64,000 nucleotides of DNA, taken from assembly GCA_964524145.1 (NCBI GenBank), contig CAZGCA010000002.1, forward strand, positions 62,001 to 126,000. Reading direction: 5' to 3'. Shown in pieces: positions 50,881 to 60,393 of the stretch (positions are counted from its first letter, which is position 1; each line of letters begins with the position of its first letter). A model generated the notes under the pieces. That model had not been told where the DNA came from. It was given only the letters and a program-made list of their open reading frames with translations, and searched no databases. The translations under genes and the position numbers were made by a program. Source of the DNA: CAZGCA01 sp964524145 (GTDB taxonomy: Bacteria; Hydrogenedentota; CAZGCA01).

Positions 50881-53334
50881 CTAGTCGCTGAGCAGCGATG
50901 CCTCCACCATTCTGACGAGCATCAGTTTCCGTCTCGTTGAGCGGTCCGACCTGCGCGAGTATACCACGCCGTTGGATATGTTTACGGGTTCTATGATAAC
51001 CGAACGCACCTTCCTCGAGGCATCAGTGTACCTGACAGCAACCCGGAGATCTTCGTCTATCGCCTGCCATATCAGGTCGGCTATCCTTCTTCGCGTTCTT
51101 GCAACGGCAATCACGCCACCATCGTCCTGCTCGTCCGTCCTGAGCCCCTTCGCCCAGTCCGTGCCCCGCCGGGTGGCGCTCCGTTTCGCCCAGTCGGCCG
51201 GTTCGTCACCGTCGGGCTGCAGCACGGGCATGTACCCGGAACGTCTCAACTCGGCGACGATTCGTTCAACCGGCGCGTCACGCCTGAGCAATGCGCCTTT
51301 CTTCGAGACTTGGCGCAGAAAGTATTTCGCGAACGAGTTGTCGGACATGATCTCTTTGAGCCGGTACGGGTCGGCGACTTCCAGATAGGCGCCGGCGCGA
51401 GAGAAGACGATCTCGCCGTGTTTCTTCGCTATGTCGCTTATCAGCCGCTCGACCGTGCCCGGCAGGGGACTGTCGGAATGCTGCTCAAGGAACTTCTCTA
51501 TCTTCGCTGGATCGAGACCGTCGTCGAGGGCGTCCCGCAACGAGTCCTGTGTTATCTTCAGTGTGATCGCCGTGTCGCACTTGACAATCTCGGCAAACTG
51601 GAGTGCCGCCGCATGGACCCGAAAGTCTATGTCGCACGGGAGCACTATCTCGCAGTTGTGCTGAAGCACAAACTCATGTGGCCGGTCGACTTCTTCCTCC
51701 GACTCACGCTCGATAGCTTCGCACCCGAGCCCTTCCTCAGAGAAATGTTGCAGCACGTCTCTGCCGAGGTCTGTCACAGCGAAACACCTGTCGCTCACCC
51801 GGGAGCCGCCGCCGCGGTCCGCGTCGAGCTGCACGATACCGAGCCAGAACAGGCTGTCGCAGACAATCGACTCGACGACGACGTCGATGTAGAGGCTCCC
51901 CGAGAGCGTGTGTGAAAACCCTGCTCCGGGCGACCTGGGAAACATCCCGACGAGCGAAGGATGCTTCCGGAGCAATACTCTCCTGAACCGGTTCAAAGAC
52001 ACCCATCTGTCGGACGGCAAGCTCCCCATGAGCCGGGCAACACACTTTCGCAGGAACGATATCTGCGATCTGCCGTTCTGGAAGTAGACCAAACCCTGTG
52101 CCGTGACGGCTGGTTTCTTGTTGCCCTCGTTCCAGAGTTCTGTCAAGAACCATGCCCGGAACGTGTGCGCCGTCGACGCCATGGGATCCTGCATCCAGGC
52201 CGAGGCGGCAGATCTGCCCACGTACACTCCGGAGGTGTCGATGAAACACAGGCCGCACGCGCGTGCCATCATCCCGACGAACTCAGGGTAGCGGTCGGTG
52301 TCCTCGTTCAGCACTGACACCGCAAACTTCTTGAGGGCACGCTTGTCAAACGTGTTTCGCTGGGTCTTTCGGATTTGGTTGCGGAGCACCGCGCTGACAA
52401 ACGCAAAGATGTGGTAGACGATCCTCGAGTACCTGTTCAGACTCTGTGCAGGCGGAACGACAGAGGCACCGAGATAGTCCACCATCTTCTCGCCCGGTCG
52501 TGTCGGCACCGTATCGAACCCGAACCGAAGCGCCTGCCGAACCTCCTCCGGGACGACGAGCGTGTCGCGCGACTGGTACCCAATCTCCGGAGAAAGGTGG
52601 AGCAACGGCGTTGAGTCGAGCAGTATCAAGAGCCCTTGCCGCACGGCCGCCGGCGACTCTTGCACAACAACTGGATCGTCTTGCGACCCCGCATACTCGA
52701 GTGCCTGCCGGCAACTGATATCAAGGGATTGAACGTAGTGCTCCAGCCTGGCGCCATCGGACAAGGCCTCCCGTATCTGTTGTACCTTATCGAGCCGGGA
52801 CAGGCCCGTCGGATCGGTACCGAGAAAATCCAGATGTCGTTCCAACGCCTCGTCCGTCGCGTTGCGCAACAGGTATCCGACCTTGATGGGCTCGTTCCGC
52901 CATGCCGACGACGACCCGATACAACAGTCCGGCACGACGAGCACATCGAGACTACCGGAGTCGGTACCGTCCCGCGTACAGAACAGCAACCCGTTGCGAC
53001 GCAACGTATCGATCGCCAGCTCGGCACCTTCTTCGTCGTTGCCGAAACAGGTGTCTATCGCCCATTCACGTGCGACCCGGCCCCCTTCGGAAATGACAAA
53101 GTCCAGCAACGCTCTTTCGTCGTGCGACAACGTGATAAGGGCCGACTCGACTTCGTGCCCGCGCGAGAGCTGCGTATGCACCAACCGGAGAAGGGCAGCC
53201 TTGTTTCGTATTGCCCGCACCTCCGGATGAGTCCTGGATCGGAACCGGCGTGTCGTCGCGATCTCCCTGAGTTCCCCCAGTGAGAGCTCACTGAGGATCT
53301 CAAGCAGTGTTTCCATCGGTTGCCTCTTGCTCAT
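50881..53334 (-). CDS. Helicase-associated protein, partner of XPB (Helicase_C_3 type)
   Basis: An 817-aa protein starting at ATG 53334, which overlaps the XPB stop as ATGA, so translation is coupled. It has an N-terminal helical region (LLEILSELSLGELREIATT), several winged-helix-like segments, and a C-terminal helicase-associated domain (RPHEFVLQHNCEIVLPCDIDF, AALQFAEIVKCDTAITLKIT, KIEKFLEQHSDSPLP). It ends with a WYL/HTH-like tail (VAVRYTDASRKVRSVIIEP). The same two-gene pairing (XPB with a helicase-associated-domain protein) occurs in actinobacteria (e.g. mycobacterial Rv0861c/Rv0862c). Likely a regulatory partner or Bax1-like cofactor in DNA repair; no nuclease motif was seen. Confidence 0.8.
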   Translation of the reverse strand: MSKRQPMETLLEILSELSLGELREIATTRRFRSRTHPEVRAIRNKAALLRLVHTQLSRGHEVESALITLSHDERALLDFVISEGGRVAREWAIDTCFGNDEEGAELAIDTLRRNGLLFCTRDGTDSGSLDVLVVPDCCIGSSSAWRNEPIKVGYLLRNATDEALERHLDFLGTDPTGLSRLDKVQQIREALSDGARLEHYVQSLDISCRQALEYAGSQDDPVVVQESPAAVRQGLLILLDSTPLLHLSPEIGYQSRDTLVVPEEVRQALRFGFDTVPTRPGEKMVDYLGASVVPPAQSLNRYSRIVYHIFAFVSAVLRNQIRKTQRNTFDKRALKKFAVSVLNEDTDRYPEFVGMMARACGLCFIDTSGVYVGRSAASAWMQDPMASTAHTFRAWFLTELWNEGNKKPAVTAQGLVYFQNGRSQISFLRKCVARLMGSLPSDRWVSLNRFRRVLLRKHPSLVGMFPRSPGAGFSHTLSGSLYIDVVVESIVCDSLFWLGIVQLDADRGGGSRVSDRCFAVTDLGRDVLQHFSEEGLGCEAIERESEEEVDRPHEFVLQHNCEIVLPCDIDFRVHAAALQFAEIVKCDTAITLKITQDSLRDALDDGLDPAKIEKFLEQHSDSPLPGTVERLISDIAKKHGEIVFSRAGAYLEVADPYRLKEIMSDNSFAKYFLRQVSKKGALLRRDAPVERIVAELRRSGYMPVLQPDGDEPADWAKRSATRRGTDWAKGLRTDEQDDGGVIAVARTRRRIADLIWQAIDEDLRVAVRYTDASRKVRSVIIEPVNISNGVVYSRRSDRSTRRKLMLVRMVEASLLSD

Positions 53335-55004
53335 TGGACGTTTTGAATCTCGTAACGGTACCCTTGCTCGGTGAGGAACAGCTGCCGTTTCTGGCAAAAC
53401 TCCTGGTCGCGCGTGTCGCGAGTGACCAGCGAATAGAATATCGCCTGGTTGCCTTGGCTCTTGGGCCGGAGTATTCGGCCAAGCCGCTGCGCCTCTTCCT
53501 GGCGAGACCCGAACGTGCCCGAGACCTGGATCGCCACGTTCGCGTCGGGCAGGTCTATGGCGAAGTTGGCCACCTTCGAGACGACCAGCAGTTTGACGTC
53601 GCCTGAACGAAACCGTGAGTAAAGCTCCTCCCGTTCGGTATTGGGCATCTTGCCGGTGATCAGCGGCGCCGAGACAAGCGATGCTATCTTCTTGAGCTGG
53701 TCGAGGTACTGGCCGATGACAAGCACGCTGTCGTCCTTGTGCTTTTCGAGCAACGACCGCACAACGTCCATCTTTCTCGGGTTGGTAGCTGCAACGCGAT
53801 ACTTGATGCGTGTGGCGGCGACGGCGTATTGCATCCGGAGTTCATCCACCAGCGGCACCCGCAGCTCGACACACCGCGCCTGAGCTATCCATCCTTGCCG
53901 TTCGAGCACCTTCCAGGGCACATCGTATCGTTTGGGACCGATCAGGCTGAAGACGTCGTCCTCGCGGCCGTCTTCACGGACCAGGGTCGCCGTCAGCCCG
54001 AGCCGCCGCGTTGCCTGCAGATCGGCGGCGACGCGAAACACCGGCGCGGGCAGCAGGTGTACCTCGTCGTAAACGATCAGCCCCCAGTTGCGCCGGTCAA
54101 AGAGGCCGAAATGGAGGAACTCCTCGTATCTTGCTCTTCTGTACGTCAGTATCTGGTAGGTCGCTATCGTCACGGGTCTGACGGTCTTCTCCTCGCCGCT
54201 ATACTCTCCTATGAGGGCGGGGTCGAGCTCCATCTTGTCGATCAACTCGTCGCGCCACTGCCGGACGGCGACGATGTTCGTTGCGACTATGAGCGTGCTG
54301 GTCTTCGCCCGCGCCATGACGCCCATCGCTACCAGCGTCTTGCCGGCTCCGCACGGCAGGGCAACCACGCCGCTGCCGCCAAGAGGCGAACCGTCGAGGT
54401 AATAGGAATCGATCGCAGACTGCTGATACGGTCGCAACACCAGCGGCGGGCCCGAGAGCATGGTGTCGCGCAGGCCCATATTAAGCCGCTCGCCCTCCTT
54501 GTAGCCGGCACGATCCTCGACGGGATACCCTATCTTTATGAGAGCCTGCTTGATACGACCTCGTTGGAACGGCCGTACTACCACCCGCGTGTCGTCAAGC
54601 CTCGATTCGACATACTGCGACGTGCCCTTTGTGCGGACGATCTCCTCCATGAGCATCGGGTCGTCGGCGCTCAGGACGAGCCGCGCTTCGTCATCACGCG
54701 TCAGCTTCAGCCTGCCGTACCTGCTGACATAGTCGCGTACATCGCTTGTCACGTTCTGCGGCACGTCGTACTTGTTGTACCGGTCCAGGGCATCGATGAC
54801 GGCCTCCGAGCTCACCCCCGCCGCCGCTGCGTTCCAGAGCGAGATCGGCGTGATGCGGTACGTGTGGAAATGTTCCGGACTCTTCTCCAGTTCCGCAAAA
54901 AGAGCGATCGCGTCCCGGGCCTCCTCGAACACCGGGTTCTTGGTCTCGAGCAGCATCGTCCGGTCGGATTGGACGATCAACGGCCGGTCAGGTTTGTAAC
55001 CCAC
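53331..55004 (-). CDS. XPB/Ssl2-type DNA repair helicase
   Basis: A 557-aa superfamily 2 helicase of the bacterial XPB type. The damage-recognition-like N-domain spans about 1-190. Motif I is VVALPCGAGKTLVAM, motif II DEVH (LIVYDEVHLLPA), followed by the XPB-specific RED motif in ATLVREDGREDD. Domain 2 has VLVIGQYLDQLKKI, LLVVSKVANFAIDLPDANVAI and the arginine-finger motif VI EEAQRLGRILRP. The start is GTG 55004. It heads an operon with its partner gene and probably amrB, driven by the promoter at 55110-55139. Expected role: unwinding in nucleotide excision-like repair. Confidence 0.95.
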   Translation of the reverse strand: MGYKPDRPLIVQSDRTMLLETKNPVFEEARDAIALFAELEKSPEHFHTYRITPISLWNAAAAGVSSEAVIDALDRYNKYDVPQNVTSDVRDYVSRYGRLKLTRDDEARLVLSADDPMLMEEIVRTKGTSQYVESRLDDTRVVVRPFQRGRIKQALIKIGYPVEDRAGYKEGERLNMGLRDTMLSGPPLVLRPYQQSAIDSYYLDGSPLGGSGVVALPCGAGKTLVAMGVMARAKTSTLIVATNIVAVRQWRDELIDKMELDPALIGEYSGEEKTVRPVTIATYQILTYRRARYEEFLHFGLFDRRNWGLIVYDEVHLLPAPVFRVAADLQATRRLGLTATLVREDGREDDVFSLIGPKRYDVPWKVLERQGWIAQARCVELRVPLVDELRMQYAVAATRIKYRVAATNPRKMDVVRSLLEKHKDDSVLVIGQYLDQLKKIASLVSAPLITGKMPNTEREELYSRFRSGDVKLLVVSKVANFAIDLPDANVAIQVSGTFGSRQEEAQRLGRILRPKSQGNQAIFYSLVTRDTRDQEFCQKRQLFLTEQGYRYEIQNVQ

Positions 55005-55109
55005 TGTCGTCCAGGCGATTAGGAGTTGGCCCCCAGGGTCTCCTGCCGCCCACCTTCTCCCGGTTGCGCCTCTTTTCGATCACACAAGACAGAGCATATC
55101 AAGTATATA

Positions 55110-55139
55110 ATTGTACCCGATACCTGTCCAGTTTGTCAA
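55110..55139 (-). promoter_or_regulatory. Sigma70 promoter of the XPB operon
   Basis: On the minus strand: TTGACA, an 18-nt spacer, TACAAT. The leader to GTG 55004 is about 100 nt. Confidence 0.7.
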
Positions 55140-55249
55140 AAAAGCGGGCTGTGCAGTGTCGACACCACAGGCGGCCCTATCGACAAGTCGGGGGCCTATG
55201 CTTCGGCGTTCCGGTGAAGGCCGCCTGAAGGCAGGACTACGAACCTTGA

Positions 55250-56668
55250 TTACGAGCCGGGCGACCTGGCGGCGAGTGCGCTGCATCCGGGGGCGTCTGC
55301 CTGACCTTCTGCAAGCTCCACGAGAAAATCCGGCAACTCGCCGTTGGCGTCCGAGACCGCCTTGGCGAACAGATCGGTCACCACGTCTTCGTTCTCGTCG
55401 GCAACGTTCTTCTCGAATGGGTCGGCAGCGGTCAAGTCGTGCAGGAACGCTCCTGTCCCGTTGACCTTGCAGTTCAGCCACCAGTTGTCGGTGATGACGG
55501 TCACCGCGGAACCCCACGCGACGGTCACGTGGTCGCGAATCGGCGCCCCGTCCTCGACCGCGGTCTTGAAGAAGCCCCGACCGTCGATCGGTTCAGGCGG
55601 CTCGACGCCGGCCGCTTCGAGTATCGTGGCCGTGATGTCGGTATGGTCGACGAACAGCGGGCTTCGCTTTCCCGCACCAATACCCTCGGGATGGCGGACG
55701 AATATCGGCACGTCGTACACGTCCGGAGACGACGGATAGCCGCGTTTGCCCATATAGTTCCGGTCGCCGATGGAATGGCCGTGGTCATTGGTCACTATGA
55801 GCAGGGTGTTCTCGAGCATACCGTTAACCTGCAGCGTTTCGTAGAGATGACCGAACCACCTGTCGCACATGGTCACGAGCCCGCTGTAGTTCGCCTGGGT
55901 GCGTCTGAGCAGTTCCGGCGGCAGCGTGCTCGTGTCGGCGTAGCCTGAAACCACCTGTTCGGGCCCGTCACTATCGTCGTACATCCGGCGATACCATTCG
56001 GGCACGAACCACGGTTCGTGCGGGTCGAAACTCTCGACAAGCAGGAAGAACTTCTCCGCGTCGCGGTTCTGCTCGAGCCAGCGAGCCGACTCGATCAGCA
56101 CGCGGGCGTTGAAATAGTCCTCCTCGCGTACGCGGTCGCGCATGTTCAGCAGACACTTCGAGATGAACCGTATCTTTTGCTCGTTCTGCAACTCACGTGG
56201 AAGCCAGTAGTCTATCTCCTCCTGGGTGGGAACAGGACCGCTTCTGGCCATGTCGATCTCCTGGCCGCGCAGGAACATCCACTGGTCAAACCCGCGCCCG
56301 TAGTTCTTCGAAGGCTTGAACATGTGGTAGACGTCGGCGATAAGACCCGTACGGTACCCGCCGATGTCGCGCAGCATCTCGGCAAGCGTCGGCTGGTCTT
56401 CAGGGATGGGACCCCAGCCCGGCGCGCCAACAAAATCGCCTTTCAGCCGGAAATCCGAGTCCCAGAACGGATAGACGCGGCGTCCCGTGTAGAGCGCCCT
56501 GCGGGTCGGCAGCGTCGGTAGCGATTCCGGGTACGCCCGTGTCATCACGAGCGATTCGGCAGCCAGCGCGTCAAGGTGCGGCGTGTGGACCTTGCCCCAC
56601 GGCGGCGATCCGTAGCAGCCGATGCTATCCTTACGAAGCGAATCGAACACGACCAAGACAATATTCAT
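55250..56668 (-). CDS. Sulfatase-fold hydrolase with Thr at the formylglycine position
   Basis: A 472-aa cytoplasmic (no signal peptide) member of the arylsulfatase/alkaline phosphatase superfamily. The start is MNIVLVVFDSLRKDSIGCYG with metal Asp9. The signature that should read C/S-x-P-x-R is T52-L-P-T-R followed by RALYTGR, so formylglycine cannot form. The second metal site is IVTNDHGHSIGD, and DITATILEAAGV is typical. Thr can be the nucleophile in related phosphodiesterases, so a phosphate ester or a non-sulfate substrate is possible. It lacks a nearby anaerobic maturase. SD GGAGAG lies before ATG 56668. Confidence 0.85.
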   Translation of the reverse strand: MNIVLVVFDSLRKDSIGCYGSPPWGKVHTPHLDALAAESLVMTRAYPESLPTLPTRRALYTGRRVYPFWDSDFRLKGDFVGAPGWGPIPEDQPTLAEMLRDIGGYRTGLIADVYHMFKPSKNYGRGFDQWMFLRGQEIDMARSGPVPTQEEIDYWLPRELQNEQKIRFISKCLLNMRDRVREEDYFNARVLIESARWLEQNRDAEKFFLLVESFDPHEPWFVPEWYRRMYDDSDGPEQVVSGYADTSTLPPELLRRTQANYSGLVTMCDRWFGHLYETLQVNGMLENTLLIVTNDHGHSIGDRNYMGKRGYPSSPDVYDVPIFVRHPEGIGAGKRSPLFVDHTDITATILEAAGVEPPEPIDGRGFFKTAVEDGAPIRDHVTVAWGSAVTVITDNWWLNCKVNGTGAFLHDLTAADPFEKNVADENEDVVTDLFAKAVSDANGELPDFLVELAEGQADAPGCSALAARSPGS

Positions 56669-56973
56669 CCTCTACTCTCCTTATCATAGGTTGTTTGATA
56701 CGGTTTGATTGGATCGTCCGAACAACTACGAAATCGGTCGCATCGCGCATCATGCGTCCAATCAAGCGGTGCGTCCTTTACTGACAGTATGCCGGTTCCT
56801 GCCGGAAGTGTCAAGCCGGGCGGGGAGACGGGCAACGGTCAACAGATCGGTGGTCCCGGCCGGCTTCTTGTGGCCCGCCAAATGTTGAAACGGGGATGCC
56901 GGTATGGTAGGTTAGTCCACGCTGTTCATGTTCGATGTCCTGCGTTCTGTGGTAGAGGCAAGTGTGAGGGAAG
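56669..56973. other. Divergent intergenic region between the sulfatase-fold gene and trpD
   Basis: Leftward and rightward genes start at its ends. No promoter better than TTGAAA-N17-TAGGTT (plus, about 56,885) was seen, and no T-box or trp leader motif was recognised. Confidence 0.4.
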
Positions 56974-58110
56974 ATGACTGAAACCAGCGACAGGTTGAAA
57001 CCTATTGAGCCGGACCAAACACCTTTCATTGACAGGTGGCGCGGTGTGCCGCACGACAGCGAGATGGACCCGATAATCGAGCGTGTCGTCGCCGGCACCG
57101 ACCTGCCGGAGAAAGACGCGCGCCGCGCGATGACCCATATCATGAGCGGCGACCTTTCGAACGATCAGACTGGGGCGTTTCTCACGGCGCTTGCCGTCAA
57201 GGGAGAAACCGCCGCCGAGATCGCTGCGTTTGCCCGCGTCATGCGCGAGAAGGCCGAACGCGTGCGGCCGAACGTATCGTCGCCGATGCTGGACACCTGC
57301 GGCACGGGCGGCGACAGGTCGAGCACCTTCAACATATCCACCACGTCGATGTTTGTCGCAGCCGCTGCGGGAATACCCGTCGCGAAACACGGCAACCGAG
57401 GCATAACCTCGGGGTGCGGGAGCGCGGACGTGCTCGAAGCGTTGGGTGCGACGATCGAGTTGGCGCCGGCGCAGGTGGAACAGTGTATCGAGGAAGTCGG
57501 CGTTGGGTTCATGTTCGCGCCGCTTTACCACCGGTCGATGAAACACGTCATGCCGGTTCGCAAAGAGCTGGCGAAGCTCGGGCAGCGCACGGTGTTCAAT
57601 ATCCTCGGGCCTCTATCGAACCCGGCGAACGCAACCCGGCAGTTGCTCGGCGTGTTCGCGGCCGAACTGGCCGGGCTGATGGCTGACGTGTTGTGCCGGT
57701 TGGGTGTCGAGCGTGCGTTGGTTGTCCGGGGCGAGTGCGGCGGTGAGAAGTTCTTGGACGAGATATCGACCTGCGGCGAGACGTTGGCCGTCGAGTTGAA
57801 CAGCGGGGAGATCGTCGAGCGCAGGTTCTTGCCGGAAGCCCTCGGGTTCGAACGAGCCTCGATCGAGAGCCTGCGATGCGAGTCGCCATCGGAAAGTGCC
57901 GCCATCCTGCGGAACGTGCTCCGAGGCGAGGATAAGGGGCCGAAAGGCGACGTCGTATTGCTGAACACCGGCGCGGCCATCTACGTCGGACGCGACGACG
58001 TCGAGGATATCAAATCGGGGATCGACATCGCGAGAGAAATGCTCGAGTCCGGCAAAGCCATCGAGAAGCTCGAAGCCTTCATCGCTCTCACCAACAAACT
58101 GGCAACGTAA
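56974..58110 (+). CDS. trpD: Anthranilate phosphoribosyltransferase
   Basis: A 378-aa TrpD: anthranilate plus PRPP gives phosphoribosyl-anthranilate in tryptophan synthesis. The catalytic glycine loop is DTCGTGGDRSSTFNIST, with KHGNRGITSGCGSADVLEALGA, FMFAPLYHRSMKHVMPVRKELA and FNILGPLSNPANATRQLLGVF. It has about 30 extra N-terminal residues (IEPDQTPFIDRWRG) compared with most TrpD. An SD GAGGGAAG lies directly before ATG 56974. It stands apart from other trp genes. Confidence 0.95.
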   Translation: MTETSDRLKPIEPDQTPFIDRWRGVPHDSEMDPIIERVVAGTDLPEKDARRAMTHIMSGDLSNDQTGAFLTALAVKGETAAEIAAFARVMREKAERVRPNVSSPMLDTCGTGGDRSSTFNISTTSMFVAAAAGIPVAKHGNRGITSGCGSADVLEALGATIELAPAQVEQCIEEVGVGFMFAPLYHRSMKHVMPVRKELAKLGQRTVFNILGPLSNPANATRQLLGVFAAELAGLMADVLCRLGVERALVVRGECGGEKFLDEISTCGETLAVELNSGEIVERRFLPEALGFERASIESLRCESPSESAAILRNVLRGEDKGPKGDVVLLNTGAAIYVGRDDVEDIKSGIDIAREMLESGKAIEKLEAFIALTNKLAT

Positions 58111-58127
58111 CGCCATCCGAGGACGTT

Positions 58128-58940
58128 CTACCTGCAGGTCTCGAGGTGGTCTATGACGCGGGTGCGGACGTCGGCGATGTGGCGGACGCCCGTATTGCAG
58201 AGCGATTCGATGAATTCCTTATGATGTGCCAGAGCCTGCTCGTTGCTCGTTGTGGAAGGTGATCTCCGGACGTAGGCGTCGGAAGCGGGCTCCCACCTGT
58301 AGACAAGCGTGTGCGGTTCGTTCCCGTCGCTGTGGTGCATGGCGGCGATTCTGCGTTTGATGCGGCCCCCGGCACGTACCACACGAAGAAACAACATCAG
58401 GTTGACCCGCCGGAAATCGGCTTCCGGCACCTTGTTCGTGCCGCAGAGTTGGTCGCGAGTCTGGTCAATGGTGTCGGCGTGCAGGTTTGTGGCAACCATG
58501 TGGCCTGCGGAGGTGAGGCTGAAGAAGTCGCGCGCGTCGCGGCCCCAGAGATAAGCGAAGTAACGACCCGCACCGATCTCGTGACATAGGTAGCACGCAC
58601 GCGGGCCGGCTTGCCGTGTGGACGCCCCTCGGACCACTGAGCCCGAGCTGGCGGCGACTATCCTGACGTCCGGCGGAATAAAGTTGAGAAGCGCGCACAT
58701 CACCGCCGTCTTGCCCGCACCGCCGGGCACGGCTCCCACGAGGAACGACGATCCGGAAGAGACGGCCTCGAGCAGGTATGCAGCCATCTCGACGTTCATC
58801 GTTCCTGCATCTATCAGGTCGACTACGGAGAGCATTCGGCCGCCGCGCTGGTTGCACCGTTCGATCTCGTAGCAATGCTCTTCAACCATTCGGCCGCGGT
58901 CTATCAACGGGTCACTCCCATTGGGAACTGGCAGGCGCAT
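58128..58940 (-). CDS. Small secretion-type ATPase (VirB11/PilT-like), single domain
   Basis: A 270-aa P-loop ATPase of the type II/IV secretion family without an extended N-terminal domain. Walker A is GAVPGGAGKTAVMCALL (about 67-83), the Walker B/Asp-box region is CYLCHEIGAGRYFAYLWG with Glu in place of the usual acidic triad, and the His box is MVATNLHADTID. It is shorter than VirB11/PilT proteins (about 340 aa), and the C-terminal part after 170 (LMLFLRVVRAGGRIKRRI) is a compact helical domain. It could serve pseudopilin or pilus systems elsewhere in the genome. It lies 14 nt downstream of the outer-membrane barrel gene. Confidence 0.7.
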   Translation of the reverse strand: MRLPVPNGSDPLIDRGRMVEEHCYEIERCNQRGGRMLSVVDLIDAGTMNVEMAAYLLEAVSSGSSFLVGAVPGGAGKTAVMCALLNFIPPDVRIVAASSGSVVRGASTRQAGPRACYLCHEIGAGRYFAYLWGRDARDFFSLTSAGHMVATNLHADTIDQTRDQLCGTNKVPEADFRRVNLMLFLRVVRAGGRIKRRIAAMHHSDGNEPHTLVYRWEPASDAYVRRSPSTTSNEQALAHHKEFIESLCNTGVRHIADVRTRVIDHLETCR

Positions 58941-58954
58941 GGCGCCGCCGTGCG

Positions 58955-60205
58955 CTATTCTGCTGCATTCGCATTTGAAGTCGCGAACTCGTATCTCAGC
59001 GACGTGATAAACGAAACGTCCGTATCGTCGACGCCGGCTACCGACGGGTCGCTGTCGTGGTCCACGCGCAACGAGAGCCGGAGTGAGAGGTGGTCTCTCA
59101 ACGGCGTTGTCAGAGATGTATCGGATGTAAGCCGGAACGTGCCAAACTCCGACACGCTCGGGTAGAGTATCAAGGCTTCTTCGAACGTTGACGTGTCGAA
59201 CACTTTGCGAGAGTACTTGCCGCCAAGCTGGATCGAGAGGTCGTAGTTGTCATCCTCGTCGTCCGGCTCAAGGTCGCGCAAGAGCAGGGAGTCTCTCAGC
59301 AGGGCAAATGCCCCTGCAACTGAACCCGAACCGGGATCCGCGAGCGCGGCAAGCGCGTTCCTTCTGAGCTGCACTTGCGCCTCCTCATAGTCGGAGTAGT
59401 CAGCCTCGTCGAAGTACTCCATCGTCACGGCCAGACCGACGTCCCCGCTCAGCTCTGTCGTCTCGGTCGCAATGAAGTCGCGGCCCGCACCGAGCCCGAG
59501 AACGGCGCGCAAATCGATGTTCCGCAGCTCGTCGTGTTCGAGCGCGACGTTTCCCAGCCAATACGACCGCTCGGTCCGGTACAACCTGAGTCGAGTTTTC
59601 CCGAGGGCCTTGTTCGTCGTGACGCTCCCGCTACGTTCGCCGTAATCGACGCTGAGCGTGAACTCGGTCTCGGTTTTCTCGGTTTCCCGTTTGGCCGTTG
59701 CACCCAGACGCGCATCGAGCGTGTCCGTGTTGCCCTTGCGACCCGTGACACCCGCCTCCACGCTGCCGCTCCATAACGCTTTCGGTTCAGGGGCTGCCTC
59801 GGCCTGATCCGCCGTGGTCTCGGGAAGGACTGGCTGGTCGGCCGGTGCGGGAGCTTCTCCGGGAACGATCGGAACGACTGATTCGAGAGGGCGGTCGATC
59901 TCACTGCCCGAACCCGAGCGGTACGAGACGGTAGCGTCGGTGATGCCCAGCAACGTGACAGTCTGCGGCTCGGCGTCTTTGACGAGCAGAGTCACGCTGC
60001 GTTCGCAACTCAGGGTGGCGATTGTCGCGATGTCTATAGTGTGCTCGCCAAGCAATGCCGACCTGAAACGCAACGTTGGCGGAGTGCAGCCTTGCAGTTC
60101 GCCGGTCACGCGGTCGCCGTTCTTAAACTCGATAACGTCGCAAGCCGACGGCAGACAGACTGCACCCACGAGCACAGCCAGCGCCACGGAGAGAAACGTT
60201 CTCAT
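58955..60205 (-). CDS. DUF481 outer-membrane beta-barrel protein
   Basis: A 416-aa protein from ATG 60205 (GGAAGGAAA upstream); the longer frame to 60283 includes the promoter leader. A signal peptide (MRTFLSVALAVLVGAVCLPSA) is followed by a small SH3-like N-domain (IEFKNGDRVTGEL). A Pro/Ala-rich linker follows, then a C-terminal barrel from ~150: alternating strands such as SGSVEAGVTGRKGNTDTLDAR, typical of DUF481/YdiY, ending in FITSLRYEFATSNANAAE. Barrel members of this family sit in the outer membrane, consistent with a Gram-negative cell. Function unknown; it is co-transcribed with the small ATPase. Confidence 0.85.
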   Translation of the reverse strand: MRTFLSVALAVLVGAVCLPSACDVIEFKNGDRVTGELQGCTPPTLRFRSALLGEHTIDIATIATLSCERSVTLLVKDAEPQTVTLLGITDATVSYRSGSGSEIDRPLESVVPIVPGEAPAPADQPVLPETTADQAEAAPEPKALWSGSVEAGVTGRKGNTDTLDARLGATAKRETEKTETEFTLSVDYGERSGSVTTNKALGKTRLRLYRTERSYWLGNVALEHDELRNIDLRAVLGLGAGRDFIATETTELSGDVGLAVTMEYFDEADYSDYEEAQVQLRRNALAALADPGSGSVAGAFALLRDSLLLRDLEPDDEDDNYDLSIQLGGKYSRKVFDTSTFEEALILYPSVSEFGTFRLTSDTSLTTPLRDHLSLRLSLRVDHDSDPSVAGVDDTDVSFITSLRYEFATSNANAAE

Positions 60206-60273
60206 CACGATTATTTCCTTCCCATACACTTCGGACACAACAGCAGCATAGTACGTTCGGGTTTTGAGCAGAC

Positions 60274-60303
60274 ATTCTACCACCGTCTATCCGGGGTTAT
60301 CAA
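60274..60303 (-). promoter_or_regulatory. Sigma70 promoter of the DUF481 gene
   Basis: On the minus strand: TTGATA, an 18-nt spacer, TAGAAT. The leader is about 65 nt. Confidence 0.55.
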
Positions 60304-60393
60304 ATGGCGGACGCAGTCGTCGTCCCCGGAGCGCGAACATGATGGCGACGGAAGCGGTTGGTGTTAGCCCGAGCTGTTCACGATGCTGGGGTG

